Origin: Rosenbergiella epipactidis
GTDB taxonomy: Bacteria; Pseudomonadota; Gammaproteobacteria; Enterobacterales; Enterobacteriaceae
Reading direction: 5' to 3'
Length of the DNA stretch: 64,000 bases
NCBI RefSeq assembly: GCF_018494055.1
Contig: NZ_JABBFQ010000003.1
Coordinates: forward strand, 1 to 64,000
Numbering within the stretch: the first letter of the stretch is position 1; each line of letters starts with the position of its first letter. Under the pieces are notes generated by a model. That model did no database searches and was not told where the DNA came from. It saw nothing but the letters and a program-made list of their open reading frames with translations. Below, piece after piece: positions 36,775 to 44,934 of this stretch. The position numbers were made by a program, and so were the translations under genes.

Positions 36775-36846
36775 TGTTATACCTGTTCTGCGACTGACAG
36801 TGCTATTCGTAAAGCTAAGGATACTTACGGTCCTCAATGTTATCGT
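36775..36846 (+). pseudogene. Possible IS3-family transposase fragment
   Basis: One frame here reads SAIRKAKDTYGPQCYR before a stop, resembling the start of the OrfB helix-turn-helix region (KAK-TYG-R pattern) of IS3-family transposases. Only about 20 residues match, with no terminal repeats seen. A 10-bp perfect stem (36832-36841 with 36851-36860) overlaps its end. Confidence 0.25.
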
Positions 36847-37157
36847 TGACAACATTGAGGTAATGCTATGGGTAAATTGGAATGACTATACGAAGATGAT
36901 TGTTGAGCAGTTTATGAGTCAAAAAATCGGGTAGCATTGTCAGAAAGTTACGATATTATTTATTAATGAATTGCTCTGTACCGACTTAGATCACTACTTC
37001 TGTAGTATTTTATCAAGGATGTCATAATTCATTATGATTTAATCCTATTATTTTATAAAAAAGGTTTCAATATGAAATTAAGTAGCCTAATGTCAACGAT
37101 TGCTAATAGTAAATTTATCTAATATTTCATAATCGTCTCTTGCTATAGCTCTCATTG

Positions 37158-37210
37158 ACTATAAGGTGCTACAGAGAGGAACGATGTTTTCCTCGTGGTT
37201 GCCTTATAGT
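37158..37210. repeat. Nested inverted repeat
   Basis: An outer pair (actataagg at 37158-37166 with ccttatagt at 37202-37210) encloses an inner pair (gaggaa at 37176-37181 with ttcctc at 37189-37194). The spacers are 9 and 7 bases, so the whole can fold as one bulged hairpin. It could be a small mobile-element end, a structured RNA or a recombination site. Confidence 0.45.
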
Positions 37211-37249
37211 TGAAGAGTTAGCGTTAAGAACTGGTTGCAAGCTTTTTAT

Positions 37250-37429
37250 CTAAGCTTGATTAACATCGACTAGGTCGATCGGGACAATAGAGAAAGTCTC
37301 CCGTTGTGGGGCTATCAAGTCGTGATGACTGAAGATCTCAACCTTGACAGATAAATTTATACCGCGCAAAGCTTTCAATACCAGCGTCTCGTTGAGCCCT
37401 GACCTGCAGGTGTTCCCCTCTTGGCTCAC
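37250..37429 (-). CDS. Doubtful small open frame, 59 residues
   Basis: A GTG-started frame of 59 codons is preceded by gagg at a 6-base spacing (gaggtattaaGTG). The product has a mixed composition without a signal peptide or membrane helix and no family was recognised. It could be the tail of a decayed regulator, because another frame just upstream is also open for about 35 codons. Confidence 0.3.
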   Translation of the reverse strand: MSQEGNTCRSGLNETLVLKALRGINLSVKVEIFSHHDLIAPQRETFSIVPIDLVDVNQA

Positions 37430-37492
37430 TTAATACCTCATCAGCTAATGGGCTTAATGTTATGCGCCAAGCCCAGCTGCTATCCTATTCTG

Positions 37493-38653
37493 TTATTTCT
37501 CCCTAGACGAGCCGGTTTGATCCAAGTTCAGCCTAAAAGAGATTGCCCCGACAAATAGCATCAGCAACATAATGAGAGAGAATGAAATGGATAACGAACT
37601 AAAGTGAGCAACATAACCGATAATAGCTGGTCCACTTAACACGCCAACATAGCCCAATGTGGTCATTGCAGGGACTGCTACCGCTTGTGGCATCACTTTT
37701 TGTTCACCGACAACGGAGAACATCACAGGCACAATATTGGCACATCCCGCACCGATTAAGGCATAACCAATCAGTGAGAGATACCAAAGCGGAATAAAAG
37801 TTACCATTGCCAATCCCAGTGCAGCGATCATCGCGCCTACTACCACGACCTTTAATCGACCGCAATATTTTACGACTTTATCACCCGTCAATCTGGCAAG
37901 TGTCATTGCCACCGCAAAACAGGTATAGCCCAATCCACCCAAGGATTCTGGCATCGCTCTAACTTGCGTAAGATACACCGCACTCCAGTCCAATACGGTC
38001 CCTTCGGTCAAAAATACCGAAAAACAGACGACACCGAGCAACAAGACAATCCCGCGAGGCATAGCAAAGGCCTGGCCTTCTTTCGGGTTGGCGTAGGCCA
38101 ATAAGCCAGGATAGCTTAAGGCGGCAAGGATCACGACACAAAGAATGATGACAACGGTCGCAAGAGTAACATTGATCCCTAGCGCTAAAAGAAACGTCAT
38201 TAATCCAGCCCCTGCAATACCGCCGACGCTGTAAAGCCCATGAAAACCGGACATTAAGGGAATAGAAGACTCTTTTTCAACCAGAATTGCTTGAATATTC
38301 ATCGCACAGTCTGTAATACCAACGCCAATACCAAATAGGAGCAGCGCCAATCCCAGTAAGATGGGGTCAGTGATCACCGCCAGCAGTGGAATAACCAAAA
38401 TAATTAAAGCCATCGCTGCGATAATCACTTTCCGACAACCAAATTGGCTGGTAAGCGCCCCAGTCGTTGGCATGGTAATTAATGCCCCAATGCCTAAACA
38501 TAATAATAGCGAGCCTAGGGTCGCATCATTGACGCCAGTATTCGCGCGAGCATAGGGAACGAGAACCGCCCAAGTGGCCGTAACAAATCCTGCGATAAAA
38601 AAGGCTAAACGAGTCGCGAGTCGCGAGTTGCTACCTTGTTTTTCCTGAAGCAT
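37493..38653 (-). CDS. MFS transporter, YbjJ/FucP type
   Basis: This 386-residue protein has 12 predicted membrane helices and the major-facilitator features of the YbjJ-like group, with ATWAVLVPYARANTGV near residue 23 and TTGALTSQFGCRKVI near 60-75 (the loop 2-3 motif). Substrate cannot be told; related proteins carry sugars or small hydrophobic compounds. The gene stands alone and reads toward the small open frame on the same strand. Confidence 0.88.
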   Translation of the reverse strand: MLQEKQGSNSRLATRLAFFIAGFVTATWAVLVPYARANTGVNDATLGSLLLCLGIGALITMPTTGALTSQFGCRKVIIAAMALIILVIPLLAVITDPILLGLALLLFGIGVGITDCAMNIQAILVEKESSIPLMSGFHGLYSVGGIAGAGLMTFLLALGINVTLATVVIILCVVILAALSYPGLLAYANPKEGQAFAMPRGIVLLLGVVCFSVFLTEGTVLDWSAVYLTQVRAMPESLGGLGYTCFAVAMTLARLTGDKVVKYCGRLKVVVVGAMIAALGLAMVTFIPLWYLSLIGYALIGAGCANIVPVMFSVVGEQKVMPQAVAVPAMTTLGYVGVLSGPAIIGYVAHFSSLSISFSLIMLLMLFVGAISFRLNLDQTGSSREK

Positions 38654-39093
38654 ATTACTCCCCCTGTACGCGATAATAATGCCCTTAGCATAGTGATAAT
38701 TGAGTTGAGTGTAAAAATTGATAATTCACCTAGGTTGCAAAATAAACTGGGGAATTATTATCAGTATGGAGGTTTACGCTCGGTTATGCTGCGCTTCCTA
38801 AGCCATAATTAGATATTTCCCGAAAAAATAGGCTAAAAGGGCTGGGGAGGATGTATTCAGCTTGCACAATGAATGCATGCTGTTCCTGAAGAGGGGTCGT
38901 TGTCCCCGAAAATATCAATCGTTATCTGAGGTATGACCAGCCAAAAAAGTTACGACCCGCAGGATGAGAAGGGGAAGGTGCAGGGGCAAAAATCACCATT
39001 GCACCGGGCAATGAACAGAATACTCACAAGAATATCGTTCTCGGCGGAAAAAATACAGGGGCGCCGTCCCTATGGATATTTAGTATAACCTTA
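38654..39093. other. Gene-poor region between the MFS gene and the LuxR-type gene
   Basis: These 440 bases have no convincing gene. A 51-codon frame starts at 38933 but has poor features. No repeat or clear promoter was recognised, although the MFS promoter must lie near the left end. Confidence 0.4.
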
Positions 39094-39660
39094 TTAGAGT
39101 AAGATGATATTTGAATATTTTGTATCATAGTTTTTTAGCACCTGAATAATTTTATTTAGCTTCTGCCTGTTCGCGGTACGTGTTTTTCTTAAAATATTCC
39201 TGCGATGCGTATAAATAGTGCTATTTTTACAGTTCATTATTTTGGCAATCGTGGAGATGCTATTACCTTTGGCCAGAAGTTTAATTATTTTCATCTCATG
39301 GAATGTTAGTTGTTCAACCCCTGATGGTAGAATTTCTTTTATTTTATTAAGATGGGTGTTCTCCCTTCTGCTCCGCTGTGAAATATCAACAATAGATGAA
39401 AGTAAAGTCTTTATTTCAGATAATAAAAGGTCTTTTGTACTAAAGATAATAAATACAAGAAAGGGATGGCGCTCGAATTTATTTTCCACGGGGTTAATTA
39501 TCGCCAGATCCTCATAGAATAGTATACTCTTTTTCTGATCTCTATTGGCGTCTACTTGGCCGCCTAGACAATTACCTCGATCGTCCTTCACGTCATTGAT
39601 GAGGTAGCAGATTCCCAAATTATAAAATTGATTTTCTGAACAGACTGAAATTGATGGCAT
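39094..39660 (-). CDS. LuxR-type (RcsA/CsgD-like) transcriptional regulator
   Basis: This 188-residue protein has a C-terminal LuxR/FixJ helix-turn-helix: LTFHEMKIIKLLAKGNSISTIA and KNSTIYTHRRNILRK near residues 118-155. The N-terminal half lacks an obvious receiver or autoinducer domain. It is AT-rich and is the last gene before the T6SS/fimbria locus, on the same strand as the left-going T6SS operon but 171 bases away from it, so it is a plausible local regulator of that locus. Confidence 0.87.
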   Translation of the reverse strand: MPSISVCSENQFYNLGICYLINDVKDDRGNCLGGQVDANRDQKKSILFYEDLAIINPVENKFERHPFLVFIIFSTKDLLLSEIKTLLSSIVDISQRSRRENTHLNKIKEILPSGVEQLTFHEMKIIKLLAKGNSISTIAKIMNCKNSTIYTHRRNILRKTRTANRQKLNKIIQVLKNYDTKYSNIILL

Positions 39661-39831
39661 AGGTATCTCCTTATATCAATCCCATTGGCACTAACATTGC
39701 AGGCGGTAAGGCCTGCGATGTTTATGCTCTATTCGCTAAGCGATAACGGATTGATATCGATATGTTTAGGTTATTGAATGTGTTTTACTCTGCATGGAGA
39801 ATTGAATTAATCGTCAATATCACTTCTAGGA

Positions 39832-40305
39832 TTAACCAATCTTTGGCGTAAAGCTGTTAATAACCTGCACATAATGTTTTCGCTGATATTCTGTAAATTC
39901 ACCTTCAGATATCAGGGTGAATATTATCATCTCCCGGTTAAGTGGATTGTGTACGGTATCTTCTGGTAAACGCATTATCGATTGAATCTGTTTTTTTATT
40001 TTACCTTCATGAAGGTGGCGGTTAGCCACCTGTACAATCGGTATTTTGGCTGGGCCGATTTCATGTTTAAGCAACTTCCCTTCGATGTTGAAACCGGGAA
40101 GTTTATTACGTAGCTTTTCCATTTCTTCTTCACACCATGCTTCAACCTCTTTCCCCTCTGGCAGCAACACGCGGTTGATTACGATTTGGTACTCTTTATT
40201 CCCATCGTCGCGAAACATTAGCAGGTTGACACTTCTGTCCAGTACTGGACGGGGGGTTAAGAAGCTACCTTCGTAGAGGTGGTAATCATAGGGGCTGTTA
40301 CTCAT
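39832..40305 (-). CDS. DcrB/DUF1795 protein, Eag-like T6SS effector chaperone
   Basis: This 157-residue protein matches the DcrB/DUF1795 family, including the T6SS EagR chaperones that bind membrane segments of PAAR/Rhs effectors. Seen are NLLMFRDDG near residue 25, the ITVNRVLLPEG-like VINRVLLPEGKEVEAW segment near 40, and FTLISEGEFTEYQRKHY near the C-terminus. I choose the ATG at 40305; its ATG overlaps the stop of the OmpA-family gene. It ends the leftward T6SS operon. No effector gene is adjacent. Confidence 0.78.
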   Translation of the reverse strand: MSNSPYDYHLYEGSFLTPRPVLDRSVNLLMFRDDGNKEYQIVINRVLLPEGKEVEAWCEEEMEKLRNKLPGFNIEGKLLKHEIGPAKIPIVQVANRHLHEGKIKKQIQSIMRLPEDTVHNPLNREMIIFTLISEGEFTEYQRKHYVQVINSFTPKIG

Positions 40306-41951
40306 AGGGTAGTGAACTCCTTCGTTATTTCTGCAGAGGGCAGGATGATGACGTCTACCCGACGGTTCTCCTGGCGTCCCTGCGCATTGTCGTTGGGGGC
40401 AATAGGCTCTTCTGCGCCTGCAGTTTGGGTGATCAATAGGGAGGGATCGATGCCGTGCTGCGTTAGCCATTGCGCCACGGCCTTGGCGCGCCGGGCAGCA
40501 ATGACGTCATTGATTCGTTTGCTACCGATGTTGTCTGCGTGGCCAGTGATCACGACCTTTCGCTGTGGATGAGTCCGAATTAGCTCTGCTATCGCCTCCA
40601 GCTGGGGGATAGCCTGAGGTAATAACGTTGAACTACCGGAGTTAAATAAGGGATCCCGCCACTGCTGCGTGCTATAAGAAGGCAATGTGGTCAGGATGGC
40701 CGTACGCTGGTTTATGGCAGCAAGAAAGCCGGCGCAGGATGACAGCCCCCAGGTGCGCATCTCGGGGATCTCCGTACAGGGCAACCAGTCGGTATATAGT
40801 GCCTGCAGCTGCATGATCCGTCCTTGTAATTTAACGGCAGAAAGATCGTCTAACGGATTCAGAACTCGCTGTATGTTAAGGCGAAATTGTTGCTGTTGCT
40901 GATGAATTGAAACAGTGGTAATGAGAAGCGATGCCGCCAGTATTATCGTCACCAGTAGCTGGCTCCACCGCAGAACATGGGCTTTTTCTCGGACAGCAGC
41001 TCGCTCAGGCTTATGGCCAGGCTGTGGTTTAAGTTTGATCACCGGAAGTGAAGGTTCTGCGGTGCGAGAGCTCACAGCAGGTAACAGTGCATAGCGCTTT
41101 GCTAGCCATGATGACCATGCACCATGGCGATGAAACCCCCCACTGCAATCACACAGCATGAGTTGATTGAGTCTCAGTGAGGCAGGAGAAAATACGCGGG
41201 CCAAACACTGGGTGATCCCGCTCTCAGTCAACCATACCAACAGCTGTTTGCTTATGACGGCCCGTTGAACATCTTGTGGGGTAGAGATAGGAGTGCTATC
41301 GATGCGCGCACTGAGCTGACATATGGCTTCTTCAGGGCTAAATGCCAGCTGTGTATCAATAGCAATATCACTCAGCCATCTTTCCGTGACCTGTTGGCTC
41401 TCGCCGCTTACACTACTCAGCCGCGCATAGACAGCAAGTACCGCAGGTAAAGAATAATGCGCGAGCACGCTGTTGAGCTGTTGTTCCCATTGCGAAATTT
41501 TTGTCTTTATTTGTGCTGCGCTATCTTCTACGTCAGGAAGTAGAGGAAAAAACACTATGGCACGAGCCTTGGGTGAAACTTGGCGGATCCTCTCAAGGCG
41601 CAGCTCGAACGTTTTGGCGTCGTTTACCAGTAGCCATACTAGCTGGTGATTGAAACGACTGTCGTCCCCGTTGCCGTACTGTCGAAACCACTTTGCAGCA
41701 TAGGGACCAATAATCAGCATTACCGGTTTTTCTACTGCGACAAACCTTGGTAACAGCGGTCGATTGACAGTATTATGGGGTATTGCCAGTATGCTATAGC
41801 CATGCAGGATAACCAGGACGATGGCCAATGACACCATCACTGGCATTAACAGCCACTCCTTTTGCAGGGCTGGCAGCAGTGTCAGTCCAAAGCAGAGCAG
41901 GAAAGCTGAAGTGATTATAAATAGGGAAAAGCGAAGCCATATCCTGCGCAT
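40302..41951 (-). CDS. OmpA-family protein of the T6SS operon (TagL-like)
   Basis: This 549-residue protein has two N-terminal membrane helices (about 8-30 and 35-55), a long middle region, another helix near residue 330 (LLVTIILAASLLITTVSI), and a C-terminal OmpA/MotB peptidoglycan-binding domain near 430-540 with ITGHADNIGS and RRAKAVAQWL. Such proteins anchor secretion machines to the cell wall. Because tssL here already carries its own OmpA domain, this is an extra anchor. It follows the short DotU-like gene by 9 bases. Confidence 0.83.
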   Translation of the reverse strand: MRRIWLRFSLFIITSAFLLCFGLTLLPALQKEWLLMPVMVSLAIVLVILHGYSILAIPHNTVNRPLLPRFVAVEKPVMLIIGPYAAKWFRQYGNGDDSRFNHQLVWLLVNDAKTFELRLERIRQVSPKARAIVFFPLLPDVEDSAAQIKTKISQWEQQLNSVLAHYSLPAVLAVYARLSSVSGESQQVTERWLSDIAIDTQLAFSPEEAICQLSARIDSTPISTPQDVQRAVISKQLLVWLTESGITQCLARVFSPASLRLNQLMLCDCSGGFHRHGAWSSWLAKRYALLPAVSSRTAEPSLPVIKLKPQPGHKPERAAVREKAHVLRWSQLLVTIILAASLLITTVSIHQQQQQFRLNIQRVLNPLDDLSAVKLQGRIMQLQALYTDWLPCTEIPEMRTWGLSSCAGFLAAINQRTAILTTLPSYSTQQWRDPLFNSGSSTLLPQAIPQLEAIAELIRTHPQRKVVITGHADNIGSKRINDVIAARRAKAVAQWLTQHGIDPSLLITQTAGAEEPIAPNDNAQGRQENRRVDVIILPSAEITKEFTTL

Positions 41952-41960
41952 GTAAAGTCC

Positions 41961-42557
41961 TCAATAGAGATAGAAATAACAGCCCAGCCAGACCGCTATC
42001 AGGCAGGTAATGATCGGGATAAACGCTTTAGCTGACCAAAGGACATCGTGCCAGAGCAAAGCGCTTGTAGGGCTTGATGCTGCAATGTTGTCCTGTGAAA
42101 CAGTGGTAGATGCTGATAACTCATCTATGCCGATAACAGGATGTTGGACGGCAACCCGTAGCGTATCCGGATAGGGAAATGAGGACAGTGAAAATAGCCG
42201 ACGTACGGCTATGGTCAGTTCCCCTCGGGTCTGATGAACCAGCAGTTCAGCATGTTGCTCGGTAAAAAAGGGGTCATCACCCGAGCCATAAAATAGATTC
42301 TCAAGCTCATAACCCTGCCAGCTCAACCCCTGCTGCTGCAGATTACGCTGAGTATTGAGATCGAGGGCATGACAACTTAAACGACACAGGGCATCGACAA
42401 TATCGTCAGAGTATCCCTTTTGCCTTAAGTCACTGCATAGGATTTCTATGCGATATTTCAGCTGATACTGATACTCCATCAATGAGGGAATAATAGTCGG
42501 TAGCGAAACCAGAGCGCAGGTGGCAATGATTTCGTCGAAAACTGTTAAATATTTCAC
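41961..42557 (-). CDS. Short DotU/TssL-like protein
   Basis: This 198-residue protein has a helical DotU-like domain (LRQKGYSDDIVDALCRLSCHALD near residues 45-67) and one C-terminal membrane helix (about 175-197), the layout of DotU/TssL without an OmpA part. Similarity to DotU is seen by eye only, and typical DotU residues after position 80 are weak. The start overlaps the glycosyltransferase stop (ATGA). It may form a pair with the following OmpA-family protein, replacing a fused TssL. Confidence 0.6.
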   Translation of the reverse strand: MKYLTVFDEIIATCALVSLPTIIPSLMEYQYQLKYRIEILCSDLRQKGYSDDIVDALCRLSCHALDLNTQRNLQQQGLSWQGYELENLFYGSGDDPFFTEQHAELLVHQTRGELTIAVRRLFSLSSFPYPDTLRVAVQHPVIGIDELSASTTVSQDNIAASSPTSALLWHDVLWSAKAFIPIITCLIAVWLGCYFYLY

Positions 42558-43894
42558 CAGCTCTTCTCCAGCACATCATCCCATTCGTTCCGGTCGGTAA
42601 AGGCGCAGATACGTACTGTGTTGGCAAGGGAACTATTACGGGTATCGAAGCGCAGCGTAAGCTGGCTGGATTGCTGATCTGTATGGGTGATTAGTCGGCA
42701 AAACGCCTCTGGAGAATAGCGGCGCAACATCACCGGGCGCTTATCCTGGCTATAGACACCAATGTGCCACCAGACAATGTCGCTACGCGAAATATTGATT
42801 TCATCTCGGCTTAACGAGAGGGTTTTATCATGGAAAAAGCGTAAACTCTGTAACCATTCCTGCTGGTCGTCGGGAAGTTTAGTGAACCAGCTTACTTTCT
42901 CCGTTCCCCAGATATCCGGATGAACACGCTGTCCGATAAGGTCAATACCAATCCTGTACTGAAACTCCTGCAGCGAACGTTGACGGCCCAAGCCCCACGG
43001 TTGGGCGAAGGTCTCTGTGTCATCAGCGTTTAGCAGGCGCCGAACGTGCAACGTCGAAGCCTGATTGCGTTGCCACCATACGGTATCAATCAGCCCCTTT
43101 TCTTTCGCTTCGTTTGAGTGATCGTCCCACACTTTCGGCACATTTTTGCGTTGATAGTAATGCCAGAGGGTAACCCGATGCGGGGTCCAGACGTCGTAAC
43201 CATGCGTCCAAGCACGCATTGCGCGGTTGAACTCTTCCCCGATAAAGAAAATAGCAGGATCGTTAGGTACGTGGGTGACGAAGTGACCGTCGGCAAAAAT
43301 GAAGCCACCGGCAATATAGGCGCTCCTAATGGGGGTTTCGGACGTGAATTGTGTAGAGTGCTGAGCGACAATACCTTCTTTACTGAAGCCGTTGAATACC
43401 AGACGTGATAGATAATCTTGGCGATCTTCGTTTTTGCCTGGCGTATAGGCAGGAGGATAGCCGGAAAGCACCGGTTTTGCACTCTGCTCACGCAAGCTTT
43501 CAAGCATAGCGATCATCTCACTATCCCAACCAGTAATAAATCGGCAGTGCGAGTCAATCTGTAGTAAATAGCTTTCCTGTTGATAGCATTTATCTACCTG
43601 ATAGCGTGCCCAGCAAGCCCCCTCGCTTTTTAGATAGTCAACAGCAATAACCTCGAGCTGTACGCCACCGTAGCTGAATTGATAAAGCCGTTCTGATTGA
43701 GTCATCAGTACCAGACCTGCATCAAGAAATGGCTGAATATCACCGTCATCCTGCCAGCAGATAACAATGCGTAAATTTTCCGGCTTATTCGCGGAGCGAA
43801 TCAGGCTATGTAAGGTGGGGCACAGCTCCGGATCGCGGTAGCTGGCAATATTCACAAAAATGGTGCTGTCTGAAGTTTTCATCTGTTTAATCAC
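42554..43894 (-). CDS. GlcNAc-type glycosyltransferase in the T6SS operon
   Basis: This 446-residue protein looks like the GlcNAc (Skp1 hydroxyproline GlcNAc-transferase) family: IFVNIASYRDPELCPTLHSL near residue 12, VICWQDD near 43, a DSHCRF motif near 117 in the place of the DxD-like motif, IAGGFIFADG near 192 and FFIGEEF near 217, then a C-terminal extension of about 150 residues. These enzymes transfer GlcNAc to protein hydroxyls in eukaryotes. Here the gene lies between the fimbrial adhesin and the DotU-like gene, so a surface or T6SS protein acceptor is plausible. GTG at 43894 or ATG at 43882 may be the start. Confidence 0.8.
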   Translation of the reverse strand: MIKQMKTSDSTIFVNIASYRDPELCPTLHSLIRSANKPENLRIVICWQDDGDIQPFLDAGLVLMTQSERLYQFSYGGVQLEVIAVDYLKSEGACWARYQVDKCYQQESYLLQIDSHCRFITGWDSEMIAMLESLREQSAKPVLSGYPPAYTPGKNEDRQDYLSRLVFNGFSKEGIVAQHSTQFTSETPIRSAYIAGGFIFADGHFVTHVPNDPAIFFIGEEFNRAMRAWTHGYDVWTPHRVTLWHYYQRKNVPKVWDDHSNEAKEKGLIDTVWWQRNQASTLHVRRLLNADDTETFAQPWGLGRQRSLQEFQYRIGIDLIGQRVHPDIWGTEKVSWFTKLPDDQQEWLQSLRFFHDKTLSLSRDEINISRSDIVWWHIGVYSQDKRPVMLRRYSPEAFCRLITHTDQQSSQLTLRFDTRNSSLANTVRICAFTDRNEWDDVLEKSW

Positions 43895-43908
43895 TGCTTC
43901 TACAATGG

Positions 43909-44934
43909 TTAATTTATCTGAAAAGTAATTTCAGCCTGGGCGGTAAAATTACCCACTGCGGGTAAAAGTGAAGTCGGTGAGGCGCGCAATAGCGTGGCAC
44001 TCCAGTTAAACTGTGCAGAATTATTGTTGTAAATGTTGTTCTTGGATTCAGATGAACTCCCATCAACGTTCATCGTTTTATCTTGACTGTCTGTAATACC
44101 GATCTTGAGTCTGTCCGTATTTCCAGCGGAATCGGTTACCGTAATATACTTGTTATCCGGTGTCCGCTTACTGGCGTTTATACTTGCGATTGCATTGAAA
44201 GTACCGAAATCGGTCTGGCACTGAAGCGCGAAATTAAGATTACGTTTGATTCCATTGTTGAGCGAGGTCTCTGTAACGCTGCCGAACGGCACATCTTTCA
44301 CTGATGAATCGGTTTTACACACTGGGGTACTTACAATACTTATCGCACCGATGTTTACTGTAATAGGTCTGTTATCGCCCGGGGTATCGCTGTTTATCCA
44401 CTGGTGGATAAAATCGCTGGTAGCAGGAATAATGATATCGCCCAGTGGATTACGCAGGTTGAGTTGAGCGCCTATCTTGTAAAGTTCTACTGAAAACTGT
44501 GTGATATAAGGGAACACAACATAAGCGCCAGACGGCGGAATAGTGCCGGGTGAGGAAGGAAAAAGGCCTGCTCGACCCTGTAAGATGACTGACGGTTTGA
44601 TTGAAACACCGGTATCGGCAACGGCAAAAGTATTATTAGCGAGAGGAGTAAGGCCTGAAGTATTGAGCGTTTTACCGTAAGTATATAACGCTTGATTTTT
44701 ACAGTCATAATAAACGTCATTATGCCCTGAGCCAGAAATACTTATTGTTCCGATGGACGCACCGGCAGGCGTATCTGCATCGACACGAATAGTTTGAGCT
44801 GGTATGGTCAAAAAGTACGGATAGCCAGGTATAGAGGACGCTGGAAAATTATCTTTTATAAAGGGACACTCAGCCAGACAGGGCTGCAGTGCAATAAAAT
44901 TGCATGTGATAAACAGTTTAGAAATCAGTCGCAT
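43909..44934 (-). CDS. Two-domain fimbrial tip adhesin
   Basis: This 341-residue secreted protein has a signal peptide (cleavage near residue 21, LAECPF) and the layout of FimH/MrkD-type adhesins: an N-terminal receptor-binding domain to about residue 190 and a C-terminal pilin domain starting around NIGAISIVSTPVCK and ending with a beta-strand tail (FTAQAEITFQIN) for chaperone binding. Its ATG overlaps the tssA stop (TAATG), so it is in the T6SS operon although its fimbrial partners are 8-13 kb away on the other strand. Confidence 0.83.
   Translation of the reverse strand: MRLISKLFITCNFIALQPCLAECPFIKDNFPASSIPGYPYFLTIPAQTIRVDADTPAGASIGTISISGSGHNDVYYDCKNQALYTYGKTLNTSGLTPLANNTFAVADTGVSIKPSVILQGRAGLFPSSPGTIPPSGAYVVFPYITQFSVELYKIGAQLNLRNPLGDIIIPATSDFIHQWINSDTPGDNRPITVNIGAISIVSTPVCKTDSSVKDVPFGSVTETSLNNGIKRNLNFALQCQTDFGTFNAIASINASKRTPDNKYITVTDSAGNTDRLKIGITDSQDKTMNVDGSSSESKNNIYNNNSAQFNWSATLLRASPTSLLPAVGNFTAQAEITFQIN

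Larger units (their letters stand above)
36519..37492. other. Gene-poor stretch with decayed remnants
   Basis: This stretch of about 975 bases has no intact gene of normal size. It holds a terminator, a short transposase-like fragment with a nearby stem-loop, a nested inverted repeat and one doubtful small open frame, each listed separately. The whole stretch is AT-rich on the left and becomes more balanced on the right, which fits a junction between foreign and native DNA. Confidence 0.5.

Noticed and set aside
38933-39088. A 51-codon plus-strand frame with gaggt just before its ATG
   Set aside because: The ribosome binding site spacing is too short and the product has no recognisable features.
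39699-39716. A GCAGGC/GCCTGC hairpin beside the LuxR-type gene as a terminator
   Set aside because: It has a 6-bp stem only and no T tract on either strand, so it is too weak to list.
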